From the NCBI GenBank assembly GCA_033980235.1, contig CM067069.1, forward strand, positions 2,658,255-2,722,254: a stretch of 64,000 bases of DNA, in the 5' to 3' direction. This stretch comes from Diadema setosum. Lineage: Eukaryota; Echinodermata; Echinoidea; Diadematoida; Diadematidae. The notes beneath the pieces were generated by a model, which was not told where the DNA came from, made no database searches, and saw nothing but the letters and a program-made list of their open reading frames with translations. Both the position numbers and the translations under genes were made by a program. Of this stretch, positions 23,700 through 34,511 are shown piece after piece. Each line of letters opens with the position of its first letter. Position 1 is the first letter of the stretch.

Positions 23700-24177
23700 T
23701 TAAAGGAGACCTCCGGATGATTTTCAGACTTTTACATTTCAACAACTATAAATTAGTAAAACTGAGTACAGAGTTTCAGAATTTATTGTGACTGGGATGA
23801 GAAATAAGAATGTTTTCAAAATTGATAGCAAATTACAATGAACAAGGATCATGACATGGCAGCCTCATCATAAGAATGCATGAGTTGTGGCTCAAGGAAG
23901 CAGAACAAAAGAAGAAGGCATGTATAGAATCTACACAAATGAATTTGTTAAGCAAGGGTATTGTAATGGAATTACACAACTACATTTCTGAAATATGTGA
24001 GGCTCCTATGCCATCAACACTGTTCAGTGTAATTTGTTCAAGATATTTCAGAGTATTGGTTTCTCTGCTCAAGGACCACAATAAATTCCAGAAATCTATA
24101 CATGGAGCTGTTGATTTATATACAACATGATGTGAAATTATGAAAATCATCTGGAATGCCCCTTTAAACAATTTACA
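23700..24177. mobile_element. TTAA-bounded MITE, family D (478 bp)
   Basis: The left end TTAAAGGAGACCTCCGGATG continues to ATTTTCAG. The right end ATGAAAATCATCTGG continues to AATGCCCCTTTAA. The inverted ends match at about 22 of 30 positions, including GATGATTTTCA. TTAA borders on both sides point to a piggyBac-like mobiliser. Only this copy is present in the window. Short open frames on both strands inside it do not resemble a transposase. Confidence 0.75.
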
Positions 24178-24425
24178 CCATATGATCACTTTTTTCCTTC
24201 TCTTTCCATCTATCTAACTCTGCTTGTATGTACACATAGCCTGTCTGTCTGTCTGTCTGTCTGTATGTCTGTCTCCTCTCTTCCTCTTTCTATAAATCTA
24301 TCTACACTTGTATACATACATAGAAGGTTTTCATTCTATATCTACTCACACAAAAATACCTCGATCACTTTTTTCCTTTCTTTTCATTCATCTTCTTCTC
24401 TCTCAATCCATCTCTGCTTCATGGA
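24178..24425. repeat. Pyrimidine-rich simple repeat with (TGTC)n
   Basis: The core is a CTGT-unit run at 24239-24276 (with one TATG interruption) inside CT-rich sequence. Otherwise there are no features. Confidence 0.75.
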
Positions 24426-24471
24426 TTAACTCTTTATGTGCCATGGTGTTAACCCCCTATGTGCCACAATA
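24426..24471. repeat. Two tandem TTAAC-type transposon-end-like repeats, 23 bp apart
   Basis: TTAACTCTTTATGTGCCATG at 24426 is followed exactly 23 bp later by TTAACCCCCTATGTGCCACA. TTAACCCTTTnnGTGCC-like words resemble piggyBac-group termini, but no matching inverted end was found nearby. They may be solo ends or an internal tandem duplication. Confidence 0.45.
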
Positions 24472-24949
24472 TTCTGAGACAGCAATGTAGTCATGCTTTC
24501 CGAAACATTCTGCTTTTCAAATATATGTGACTTTTTGAGATTTATGTTGCCCTGGACATGTAATGAGCAAAGTTATAGAGAAAATGCCAAGTTTGCTTTG
24601 ATGTAAATTGTTTGACAAATCTACGATTTTTTTTTTCTTTCAAATAACCAATAGCTGCATTATTGTAAAGGCCGACTTTTGCACATAAAACAGTGACAGG
24701 AACTTAGAATTTACTCGCAAATCCAGCAGGGAACACCACTTGATAGTCAATCACCACATAAAATGCAAGCTACATGTGACAGGAATAGAATTGCGAGAAA
24801 TGCTTTCATTGCACTGTGGCATTTGGCAATTTATCTATCAGTTTGGGCAGGTTTGTGCATTTGAGAAGATTATGAGAACTTGGTACGCCACCGACGGAAT
24901 CAGACGTGCGACCATCCGTTGGCACATTAAAAATTAACAAAGTTTACTC
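24472..24949. other. Unique sequence; no gene
   Basis: AT-rich sequence with a T-rich patch near 24627-24640. No gene or repeat family was identified. Confidence 0.45.
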
Positions 24950-25020
24950 CTTCTCTCTATCTTTTTTTATTGGGCTTATACTATATACCTATCTGTATAG
25001 ATACATACACATATCATCAT

Positions 25021-25360
25021 CCTCTCTTTCTTTCTCTGTTTGTCTGTCCCTCTGTCTCTCTATCTCTCACTTTATCTATCTATCTCTCATTTTATCTATC
25101 TATCTCTCATTTTATCTATCTATCTCTCATTCTATCTCTCTATCTCTCATTCTATCTCTCTATCGCTCATTTTATCTATCTCTCATTTTATCTCTGTATC
25201 TCTCATTTTATCTATCTCTCATTTTATCTCTCTATCTCTCATTCTATCTCTCTATCTCTCATTTTATCTCTCTATCTCTTATTTCATCTATCTCTCATTT
25301 TATCTCTTTATCTCTCATTCTATCTCTCTATCTCTCATTTCATCTCTCTCCATCTATATC
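25021..25360. repeat. Pyrimidine minisatellite, about 20-bp unit (TATC/CTCATTT)
   Basis: Units of the form attttatctatctatctctc repeat about 16 times with small variants (cattctatctctctatctct). Lacking stop codons in every register, the tract keeps all three forward frames open, giving similar Ser-Leu-Ile-rich translations (about 24906-25491). Because the period is not a multiple of three, each frame cycles through the others' peptides, which is the hallmark of a repeat rather than a protein. Confidence 0.92.
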
Positions 25361-25624
25361 TACTCGTATGCATTTACTCTACCATGCAATTTGCAATGAC
25401 CTGGTACTGCAAGTCTGCAACCAACATGAGAGAAAAACAAACATTGGTTCCATCACATAGCGATGTAGATTTCTGCTTGATCACGGGATGAAATAAACAT
25501 TACTCACCCTTCTGACCTCATCTTCTTTTCTACAATGCACAGTCTAAACTACATGTTCTGTTTTAATGGTAGTTACTGACATAAAAGGAATGGGGAAAAG
25601 GGAGAAAGAGGATATCTTCAAGCT

Positions 25625-25649
25625 CCCCCCCCCCCAAAAAAAAAAAAAA
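25625..25649. repeat. C11A14 junction
   Basis: Eleven C residues pass directly into fourteen A residues. It is one of eight such polarised homopolymer junctions in the window (C then A on plus equals T then G on minus). Confidence 0.95.
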
Positions 25650-26195
25650 GAAGATAAAATGAATAAACAATTATTGTGATCCATTTAGTCTCTTGCAGTA
25701 TATATGTCATAACTTTCAAATCATGTTAAAAATGATAAAAAGTCTGAATGCACAAGCAGATAAATGCCATTTTCAAATAGTTTTTAATGTAAGGTCATCA
25801 TCAAATATAGACAAATCAAATCTTTTGAAATCTTTTGAATGATACTGCACATAGTGCACATAAGAAATATTCATTAATGTATTATTGAAATTATTGGACA
25901 TATTTTAATCATTTTTTTTTTTACTTTTCAGTAGCTTTAATCTCAAATATTGCAAGTTTAGAAAAATAGATATATCAGTTTTTGCATTTAGACTCTTCAT
26001 ATGTGTATGTACTATGATAGTAGTTGATATTAACAGTTTTCACTGGATATAGAGCACTACCAGATGTCATACTAGTATGTGGATTGGCCTTGGAGTCAAA
26101 GTATATGCCTGACTAAGCCAGTGTTAACATTCATGAGTAAATGGGTTTTCAGCATAGATGAGTTTTTATACTGTTTTGGATTTGTTTGACTGGAA
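25650..26195. other. Unique AT-rich sequence; no gene
   Basis: No gene or repeat family was recognised. This flanks the left end of the 74-bp satellite. Confidence 0.5.
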
Positions 26196-27230
26196 GTGTT
26201 AAACAGATTGAAATCTTCTAATGCACACTCTTAGTCCCACTGATTCAGATTTGATATGGAATCTTTTAAGTGTTAAAAAGATTGAAATCTTCTAATGCAC
26301 ACTCTTATTCCCACTGATTCAGATTTGATGTGGAATCTTTTAAGTGTTAAAAAGATTGAAGTCTTGTAATGTACACTCTTAGTCCCACTGATTCCGATTT
26401 GATGTGGAATCTTTTAAGTGTTAAAAAGATTGAAATCTTCTAATGTACACTCTTAGTCCCACTGATTCAGATTTGATGTGGAATCTTTTAAGCGTTAAAA
26501 AGATTGAAATCTTCTAATGCACACTCTTAGTCCAACTGATTCAGATTTGATGTGGAATCTTTTAAGTGTTAAAAAGATTGAAATCTTCTAATGCACACTC
26601 TTATTCCCACTGATTCAGATTTGATGTGGAATCTTTTAAGTGTTAAAAAGATTGAAGTCTTCTAATGCACACTCTTAGTCCCACTGATTCAGATTTGATG
26701 TGGAATCTTTTAAGTGTTAAAAAGATTGAAATCTTCTAATGCACACTATTAGTCCCACTGATTCAGATTTGATGTGGAATCTTTTAAGTGTTAAAAAGAT
26801 TGAAATCTTCTAATGCACACTCTTAGTCCCACTGATTCAGATTTGATGTGGAATCTTTTAAGTGTTAAACAGATTGAAGTCTTCTCATGCACACTCTTAG
26901 TCCCACTGATTCCGATTTGATGTGGAATCTTTTAAGTGTTAAAAAGATTAGAATCTTCTAATGCACACTCTTAGTCCCACTGATTCCGATTTGATGTGGA
27001 ATCTTTTAAGTGTTAAACAGATTGAAGTCTTCTAATGCACACTCTTTGTCCCACTGATTCTGATTTGATGTGGAATCTTATAAGTGTTAAAAAGATTAGA
27101 ATCTTCTAATGCACACTCTTAGTCCCACTGATCCGATTTGATGTGGAATCTTTTAAGTGTTAAACAGATTGAAATTTTCTAATGCACACTCTTAGTCCCA
27201 CTGATTCAGATTTGATGTGGAATCTTTTAA
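26196..27230. repeat. Satellite array: 14 tandem copies of a 74-bp unit
   Basis: Units begin gtgttaaa(a/c)agattgaa at 26196 and every 74 bp; only the unit at 27084 is one base short (gatccg for gattccg). Total length is 1035 bp, or 14 x 74 - 1. Each unit holds the palindrome aagattgaaatctt, and gaatcttttaa at the unit end can pair with ttaaaaagatt at the next unit start. Units 10-13 (26862-27156) form two copies of a 148-bp dimer alternating cagattgaagtc and aagattagaatc. Units differ at only a few sites, so homogenisation is recent. No spacers are present, so it is not CRISPR-like. Confidence 0.97.
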
Positions 27231-27432
27231 GTTTGCAGAATGCGGTCCTACCTGACTTGAAAACTTTGACTGCAAGGCACGTAATCACTGGCCCCCATCC
27301 AATCATACAGGAAGAGAGCATACTGAACTACTAACGTCCCTGCTTGGCAAATATTGATTTCAGTGCACCAGAATGTGCCCTATGCACACGCTCTTGCACT
27401 GGCCAGAAATGTCAAATCTGTACACACTCATC
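27231..27432. other. Short unique stretch right of the satellite
   Basis: This begins at the abrupt end of the 74-bp array (gtttgcagaatgcgg). No gene or repeat was recognised. Confidence 0.4.
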
Positions 27433-27480
27433 TTTTTTTTTTTGGGGGGGGGGGATGGGGGGGGGGGATGGGGGGGGGGG
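27433..27480. repeat. T11G11 junction with further G runs
   Basis: T11 passes directly into G11 (27444-27454), followed by AT and two more long G runs. The G-rich plus strand has strong G-quadruplex potential. The polarity (T then G) matches the other junctions in the window. Confidence 0.92.
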
Positions 27481-27716
27481 TAAGGTATTTAGGACACCAA
27501 TGATGTCCAAGGGGAAAAAAGAGAGTACATCACAGCTAATTAAAGATTACGATAAATTATTTTAACTAACTAATTAGATAACTAATTTCACAAGTGCTAA
27601 AACAAACTAATGTGCATTATCTGTTTTATAAAACATAACATGATTTGAATTCTGCTGCAGCCATTTCTATAAGATTCCCAGGCCTGCACCAGCTCCAAGC
27701 TATATGAACACAAATA

Positions 27717-27741
27717 CCCCCCCCCCAAAAAAAAAAAAAAA
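27717..27741. repeat. C10A15 junction
   Basis: Ten C residues are followed directly by fifteen A residues. Polarity is the same as the other homopolymer junctions. Confidence 0.95.
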
Positions 27742-28603
27742 TGTAATGCATTTGTCATGCACAGGTGATACACCTGTGCACAGATGAGTGGTTGTAAGTA
27801 TACTTACTGAAAAGTGAAGTTGGGTCTTTAGGCAAAATAAAAGGCTGGTCACATTATAATTCTCAGGAATTCATCTGATGAGGATCCATTTCACCATCTT
27901 CTAAAAGCTCACATAGGGGAGAGCATGATGTCTTAACATACTGAAAGCATGATCCTTTGTCAGTCAATAACCCCTCACTTTTTTTCCATAATACAAAGGA
28001 GGTATATTAAAAGGGGCTGTTTCAGCAACGGGAGTGGAAAGCTTACTGGCTGGAGGGGGAAAGTGTGTTGAAGAATGGGGCAGGGCTAAGTGCACAGTGT
28101 CTGATTTCTATAAATCAACAAGTCATCCACAAGACTGCAACATTCACACACACAAATAAAAAAAGAAATGCTGAGAGTTGTAGTGATGAAAACAGTGCAG
28201 AATGTATAGCATTTGAAGTAGAAAGCATAGACAGCCAGCTAATCTGGATGATTTAAAAAGATCTTGCTATGTATTCTGTTCTACAATGCCAGTGTTGTCA
28301 TGAATACAGCCAACGAATAAAAAAAAAAATGTCCAAGTATCCAAACCATCTGAAGTGATATTTCTCTTTACTTTTCAGAAAGAGGCAATGTGGGTCACTC
28401 CTCTGAACTCACCACTTACAGAGCTTGAACTGAGTGATGTAAACCTTGAAAGATGAAATAATTGAGTTATGTAAGTAAAAATCATATCTGATATAACTTC
28501 CCTAAGACTACCTACACATACAGAGAACAAGGCCTCTGAACTACATTGATTGTATTGCCTGACATATTGGGCAAGAAATAGCAGACATGCAAACACTGAT
28601 GAT
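27742..28603. other. Unique sequence; no gene
   Basis: Contains tgcacaggtgatacacctgtgca at about 27760-27781, a short imperfect palindrome (cacaggtg/cacctgtg, E-box-like CACCTG/CAGGTG cores). Nothing else was recognised. Confidence 0.4.
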
Positions 28604-28606
28604 AAA

Positions 28607-28669
<63 letters not shown>
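28604..28669. repeat. A21 followed by (TA)22
   Basis: An A run at 28604-28624 passes into alternating TA to 28669. Spurious Ile-Tyr frames arise on both strands. The A run could be a retroposon tail followed by microsatellite growth, but no body was recognised. Confidence 0.95.
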
Positions 28670-28671
<2 letters not shown>

Positions 28672-30711
28672 CATTCTGTATGCAATATTTGGATATGTCT
28701 GTCAAGCTACCTCATGGCAAATGATAACACTTCTATGACATCATCAGTTTATTCACTTTCCTATCTTGAACCCATACATTCATCTACCTTCATGTCTAGG
28801 AATTAATTCACATTCAATGCTCCTCGACTACGTTAGGCAAACACTTTCAAGGAGACACGAAAGACGTTTCATGAGGAAGTGCTCACAACTTTGGACTGTT
28901 TCCATGGCAACTGTTACATGGATGTTCTTCTCTGAAAACATAGAAACAAGTCTGTAAATTGTTTCATGTAGGAGCAGGAAGCCTCTGTGGAAAAGTGAGA
29001 ATCACAAGAATGAGATAGAAAAAGAAGGCACATTCAAAAGAAAGAAAGGACAAGACACACACAAGATAGACAGTCACATTCAGACAACCAGACAGCTAGA
29101 CAAACATGACAGCAGACATACAGACACAAAGAGACAGAGAGAGACAGGCAAAAAGAAATTAGCACGAATGATGTAGCACATGAGTTTGACTGAAAAGGAA
29201 AACTACCTGGTGAGTTAATGAGGCTAGAACATTGGTGACTGTTGGATAGAACTTAAGTGAGTGCAGTGAAATGTAAGTGATATCTTAAAGTTTTCTCCAA
29301 GAGAGTACAGGTAAACTTATGCTAGGTGACAGTGAAACATACAAATGGAAAAAAAAATCAGAGTTGAACATTGATGGTGCAAAAGGCAATATTAACTTTA
29401 GAAAGTTTGCAACTAAGAGGAAAAGGCAGACAAATAGAAGTATTTGACATGTCACCAAAGGCAAGAAAACTCAGAAAGAAAGTTGTGATGAGAAACAACA
29501 CAAGAAGAAAAAAAAACACAGAGTTTTGTGCTCATGATGCAAACCAAAAGATATCACTACAGAAACAAAGTCACCGATAGAAAGACAGAAGTGTTTGAAT
29601 TGTCTGTTAAGAGTCGGACAAAAACATGGCTTAAACATAGGAGAAGATGAAGGTGACAAGGATAGAATAATACGACTGGAGCACATTGGGATAAATGGGA
29701 CAACACTCGTAATGTGACGCCCACGATTGTCACACCTGCGCTGAGAACCTGCTGTTCAGTAGTAGGCATGCTGACTTGTAGCTGGTCTCTTACATGCCCT
29801 TTGAATTCACATGGAAGTACAGAATCAAGAATGGAGGACAGAATACTACTTGCATAATAACAAGACCAGTGGACACTCTAGAAAAGCAGTTACCTTTCAG
29901 GTTTCATTAGTAGCAAACATTATATCTTATACATATGTAACTCTGCAGCTATTTCACAGTGGCAATTCTCCTTACATCCAAGAATATGGAAAATGAATGG
30001 ATGTTTTTTTTATTGTTTTTGTCTTTGTTCCTGAACATTGTGCATTCTCAAGTACGTACAGGCTCTCCAATTATTCACTATATTTAATGCTGTGATATAT
30101 CATAAGGAGAATCTCCCATACAGTTATTTAAGCGTTTTATTACCCACAAAGACACACACACGGTGTAAACCTAGAAAAGCTCTATCTACACTTCAACTAC
30201 ACTGGGTACATATTTCAAAGGTTTTTGTTGAACATGCAGTTTACAATGCCCTGCGTAGCTGCATATCTTGAATGATTATACAATAAAGCTTTTGGAATCC
30301 CACACTATAGCAAAACCATGCTGCAAAGGTATGTTGCATTATCAGTCATTTTCAGGAGGCAAGCTTGGTCTCGTTAACTTAGTATGTAGGTGTGCCACAG
30401 TCCATTCTGGATTTACGTCTCCAGGGGGAAAGAAACAAAGTCGCATTTCTGGAGAACAGAATGCCAGTACAATATCACATTATCCTAAGAACTTATTCTC
30501 GCTTGCTAAAATGAAAGTTAAATTGACACTTGTGTTTTACTTATTGTGAAAATGCTAAACTTTTGACGAACCCACACACACACAAAGACAGACAGACAAG
30601 GATGAAACTTGAACACCAAATGCCTGTGACACTCTTTATTCAGAGGTTAAAAGGAAACTTCTAGAGTACCTGCCTGCTACTGCATACCACAGAGGTTTTT
30701 CCAAGTACAAT
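28670..30711. other. Unique sequence with degenerate GACA repeats; no gene
   Basis: From about 29035 to 29155 the plus strand is purine-rich with repeated GACA/AGACA words (agacagacagac-like, degenerate). The rest shows no gene, RNA or transposon ends. Confidence 0.45.
28898..28911. promoter_or_regulatory. X-box (RFX-type) motif match
   Basis: GTTTCCATGGCAAC fits RYYNYYATRRNRAC at every position. It lies in unique sequence, which makes it a better candidate for a functional site than matches inside repeats. Confidence 0.4.
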
Positions 30712-30804
30712 CTAACCCGTTGAGGACAGTATGATTTTGCTACAACACACATTTCCCATAGACGCTTGCCCGAGTAAACTTGGGACTAGTCCTCAACAAG
30801 TTAA
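30712..30804 (+). mobile_element. Family A 93-bp element, copy 4
   Basis: The ends are CTAACCCGTTGAGGAC (left TTAA mutated to CTAA) and TCCTCAACAAGTTAA. The body has attttgctacaacacacatt and cgcttgcccgagtaaacttg. Orientation is as copies 1 and 2. Length is 93 bp. Confidence 0.87.
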
Positions 30805-32045
30805 AAGTATATTTGGCAATGCCCTTCTAGCTCAGGAGGGTGAAAAAAAAAATCAAAAGTCACTAATGATATATGAGCTTTGGACCTATCATGTGAACTA
30901 ACTCGCCTGGCATGAGCATACCATCTTGTGTTGCCCATCGACCAAACGACGATGTCTTTGACGATCGTATTGTCTCCTGCACTTGACATATTGGCATGGC
31001 GTCATCCGATCCCACCACTGCACCCGCAAAGACAAAAAATTGAGATAAATCTCTTGTCGAATGGCATGCCAGTATTCTATTACAGTTCGTTCTTGGCACA
31101 TCTTCTTTTCACACTTTGGGAGACATTTCTCTCTCCGGAATGTCCTCTGCTTTCTGCTGTCCATTTTCTTTCTTTGCGGATTGGAGAAACTGGAAGGTTA
31201 GTTGAGTTCAACTGCCATCTCAAGTTCAGCAACACAATACGATGGTCACACTATTGTAAGACCAGAAACATTCACAGCATGAAACTTTTGCGAAATGGAG
31301 CCGACAGCCTTTTACGTGGCATGAAACTTTCGAGAATCACCACTGGCGTTTATGAATTGTGTAGATAAAACACCCTTATGTGCATTTTAGTTTCACAAAT
31401 CTTGGCTCCTCACAAAACTCACGAAAGTTAAACGCTCATTCTCATTTCTGGTTTTATTGTACATGGTGGATGGTTGGGTAAACCCATGATCCCTTTCTCA
31501 AGCCAGAGGTCCCTTCTAGACGCCTCATGTACGACTCAAGGATCCATTCTCATGCTGTAAACAGACAAGCGCCTGCAAATCTGAATGCAATTTGATTACG
31601 GCACCCATGCCATAGACTCTTTACAAAACTTACAAGTTGCTAAAATCTGCATTTTTATAAGGCAGCAGCAATGCAGCAACCAATCAGATAGGAGCATTGG
31701 AGTCATTACCATGGTAACTGTAATTACAGTGTATGAAATGAGCATCAGCTAATTTTTTTAGAAACTCACACAAGTATAGGTCTTGATATAAACTGTTACA
31801 TCTTAGCATACAAAAATATTCAATATTGTACCTCAGCAAATCTACATAAACTGCTCAAGCAAGAAGTCATTCTCTAAAAAGTGCATTTGTATAAATATAC
31901 ACATACTCACAGAAATGCAGGAGCGGAACAGATCCACATATATTGTACTTGTAGAGACACCAGGAGCTAAGACAATCCAACTGCATTTGCATCAAATGCT
32001 ATGACTGGACAGGAATTTCACCTGATGTCTTGCAGTTGTACTAAA
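30805..32045. other. Unique sequence; no gene assigned
   Basis: Frames at 30928-31368 (plus, 146 codons) and 30898-31164 (minus) overlap on opposite strands and carry no motif I recognise. The segment 30930-31200 is slightly richer in CpG than its surroundings. An exon cannot be excluded but is not supported. Confidence 0.35.
31705..31718. promoter_or_regulatory. X-box (RFX-type) motif match, near-perfect palindrome
   Basis: ATTACCATGGTAAC fits the X-box consensus fully and is palindromic over TTACCATGGTAA, as expected for a dimer-binding site. Confidence 0.4.
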
Positions 32046-32673
32046 TGTGACCGTGCATCACAAAACCAACAAAGAGTTGCACCCCTTGATTTTATGTGAG
32101 GACTCAAAAAAAAAGTGACACAGTTCAACCATGTCAATCTTGAGTTTTTCATATTTTTTGAAACTGCCATTCTTGTGCAACAGTATTCCTAAGTTTGGAA
32201 TTATAAAATGAATGGGAAGTGTTTTCAATAGTTTTTCTATGGCCTTTTTTTTTGTAAAGTAGTGAGAAGATCAGCTATGTCTTACATGCCCCTTTCATTT
32301 CTTGAAAATCCTTTGCACACTCTTCTCTTTAAACTTTTTTAAAGGGTAAGGCTACTTCTTTGAAAGTTGGCATTAATCCCTTCATTGTTGTTACTCATGT
32401 GGTTTACATCCTTTTTGTCTCATTCATCACACAGCTATTATGGTTTAGTAAATATTAAGTGCTCAAATAGACTTTGTACTTCACAGCCTATTTTCTCAGT
32501 TTACACTTACCCAGAGTGTCTGCTTTCTTTTTAATATTTAGACAGGTTAGGACAGTCCATTTGAAACCAGTGTTACATCATTTTAAAGCTTATAGTCTGC
32601 TCTTTCAGAATCTGCCCTTAACTATAAATGCATGTCTGGTGACTTTTTGTTGGCTTCGTGAAGCAGGGTCACA
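32046..32673. mobile_element. Family E DNA transposon, copy 2 (628 bp)
   Basis: The left end TGTGACCGTGCATCACAAAA continues to CCAACAAA. The right end TTTTTGTTGGCTTCGTGAAG continues to CAGGGTCACA. The inverted ends match at most of about 28 positions and begin TGTGACC on each strand. The interior aligns with copy 1 at 16053-16744 but is about 64 bp shorter. It has no transposase frame. Confidence 0.87.
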
Positions 32674-33400
32674 AATGACGTAAGCTCATTATAGTTGCAT
32701 CACTAACAACCTTTTGCACTTTCTATCCCTTCTTTTTCTTTCTTCCACTTAGCCTCCCTTTATCTCATTCTGTATCTTTCCCCATAAAAGGTGTATTTCT
32801 TCTGAGTCTTACTTTCCAAAATATTTGCACTTTTCTTATGTCATACGTAGAGTATTGTACAATACAAAATACTTTTATTTCCCTCATTAATCTACTCCTG
32901 GCATTCTTGTTATTTCTTGCTTTGTGACTTTCTAGCTCTCTTTAATGCATTGTGTCCATTTATCTCTGTTTTATCTGATATTCAGTGACATTTTCCCTTT
33001 CCTTTGCTTTCTCCCCTTTACCTCATGTGTCAACTTAGGTTGTCTTTTGTGAAGAAATGATGTATTCTGCTCTATATCCCAATTCCAATTTGCATCCCTT
33101 TCTTTTTCTGACACTTTATCGTGCTATCATCCCTCACAAAGTGTGGCCTCTGTTGCACCATATTCTCTCTCACATACGTTCTCTCGATCTCTCTCTAACT
33201 CTTTTTCTTTCTCCTCACTCCGTTCACCTATCTGTCTCTTTCTCAATCTTCTCCTCATCTTCCATTACACCTGTTTCCCCGAGGAATGTAATCAGCTGTT
33301 GAGCTAGAGCAGAAAATGGCAGAGCTCAACAATCTCTGATAGCCAAATAAACTAATTTCCCCTCAGGGGATGGGGCGAGGGGTTAGAACAGGGCAGGGAA
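32674..33400. other. Pyrimidine-rich unique sequence; no gene
   Basis: From about 32700 to 33290 the plus strand is T/C-rich (ttctttttctttcttccact-like words). The Ser/Leu/Phe-rich frame at 33057-33302 is a composition artefact. At 33360-33400 a G-rich transition leads into the next repeat. Confidence 0.5.
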
Positions 33401-33450
33401 GGGGGAGGCAGGGGGAGGCAGGGGGAGGCAGGGGGAGGCAGGGGAGGAGA
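33391..33450. repeat. G-rich minisatellite (gggggaggca)n
   Basis: Four perfect 10-bp units at 33401-33440 are flanked by degenerate units (gggcagggaa, ggggaggaga). Four G5 runs separated by five bases give clear G-quadruplex potential on the plus strand. Confidence 0.92.
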
Positions 33451-34226
33451 TGAGGGCAAGTATAGGGGCTGGAAGGAATGTAAACTAAGATGAAGCTGAG
33501 TTCAAGAGCTGGGACAAAAAGATAGCTACCTTCAAGAGGCTATTGGCCTTCTTCTCTTTCTCCTTCTTTTCTCTCATACATAACGGAAGAAGCAAAAGGG
33601 GAATTAAGGCTAGGATGATGGAATCTGAGTCAGGGAGAAACTGGAATGTCCTTAATGATTACTGATATCTCAGAATGGGTCATGTCATGAGAGATGGGGG
33701 GATGGGCAAAACAGTTGACCAGTGCTCAAAGTTTGGATAATCTTAACAAAACAAAAAGCTTGTCATGTGAAGGACATCTGGCATTTGTCGCTGAGCCCAT
33801 CTGGGGCTATCAGGCCGGTCATTTCAATATCCAGAAATAGCAGCAGCGTGCCTTCTCTGTTCTCAGGCCAACCTCAAAACGGAGATTTATGGATGCTGTC
33901 ATGACTCATATCTTACTGAAGATTCCCCTGTCATTCTGTCAAATCAATCAAGGGAGATGCGTCAATTATTTGGTTACTGATCCCATGAATCACAAGGACA
34001 TTGTAAAGGAGACATCTTTAATCACACAGGCACTCAATATGTGCTCTCTTCCATGTGCACGGGCCATCAACATGCAACAAGTTGAGGAAAAAAGGGAGCA
34101 TCAGTTCTCCACACTCAGTAAAAGTTATTGCCCTTATGTAACTTGGTGCTCATCTATTTTAAGATACTTTACAGTCAATAAATATGAGGAAAGATAAAAG
34201 GGACAACAAAAAAGACTGACTGGAGA
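33451..34226. other. Unique sequence; no gene
   Basis: A 102-codon plus-strand frame at 33889-34197 has no recognisable motif. No repeat family was recognised. Confidence 0.4.
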
Positions 34227-34276
34227 AGAGGATGAAGAAGAAGGAGGAGAAGAAGAAGAAGAAGAAGAAGAGGAGG
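34227..34276. repeat. (GAA/GAG)n trinucleotide repeat
   Basis: GAAGAAGAAGAAGAAG core with GAG and GGA interruptions. It reads as poly-Ser on the minus strand; no gene is inferred. Confidence 0.9.
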
Positions 34277-34453
34277 AACACGAGGAAGTTTGGTTGGAGT
34301 GAATCAAGATGTGAATATCAGATAAGCCTTCAGCAATATTTCTAGATAGATGGCACACAAGGGGTAAAAAAGCAATTCTTGGAATCTGAATCGCTCGCAT
34401 CATCAGGCAAAACAAATCATCCTCCTGTCAGTGTGAGGACAATGTGACGCATA

Positions 34454-34456
<3 letters not shown>

Positions 34457-34508
<52 letters not shown>
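34457..34508. repeat. (GT)26 dinucleotide repeat
   Basis: Uninterrupted GT repeats between agca and ggagttc. Likely length-polymorphic and capable of forming Z-DNA. Confidence 0.97.

Positions 34509-34511
<3 letters not shown>

Noticed and set aside
24906..25491. Open frames of up to 184 codons in three forward registers
   Set aside because: They are translations of a stop-free 20-bp pyrimidine repeat; the three registers give cycling related peptides, so this is not a gene.
26196..27230. CRISPR-like array
   Set aside because: Units are contiguous 74-mers with no unique spacers, and the surrounding DNA is clearly eukaryotic.
30928..31368. 146-codon plus-strand frame
   Set aside because: No domain, overlapping minus-strand frames of similar quality, and no splice-site or context support.
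33889..34197. 102-codon plus-strand frame
   Set aside because: No recognisable domain and no supporting context.
34457..34508. Telomere-like repeat
   Set aside because: It is a pure (GT)n dinucleotide repeat, not TTAGGG-type.
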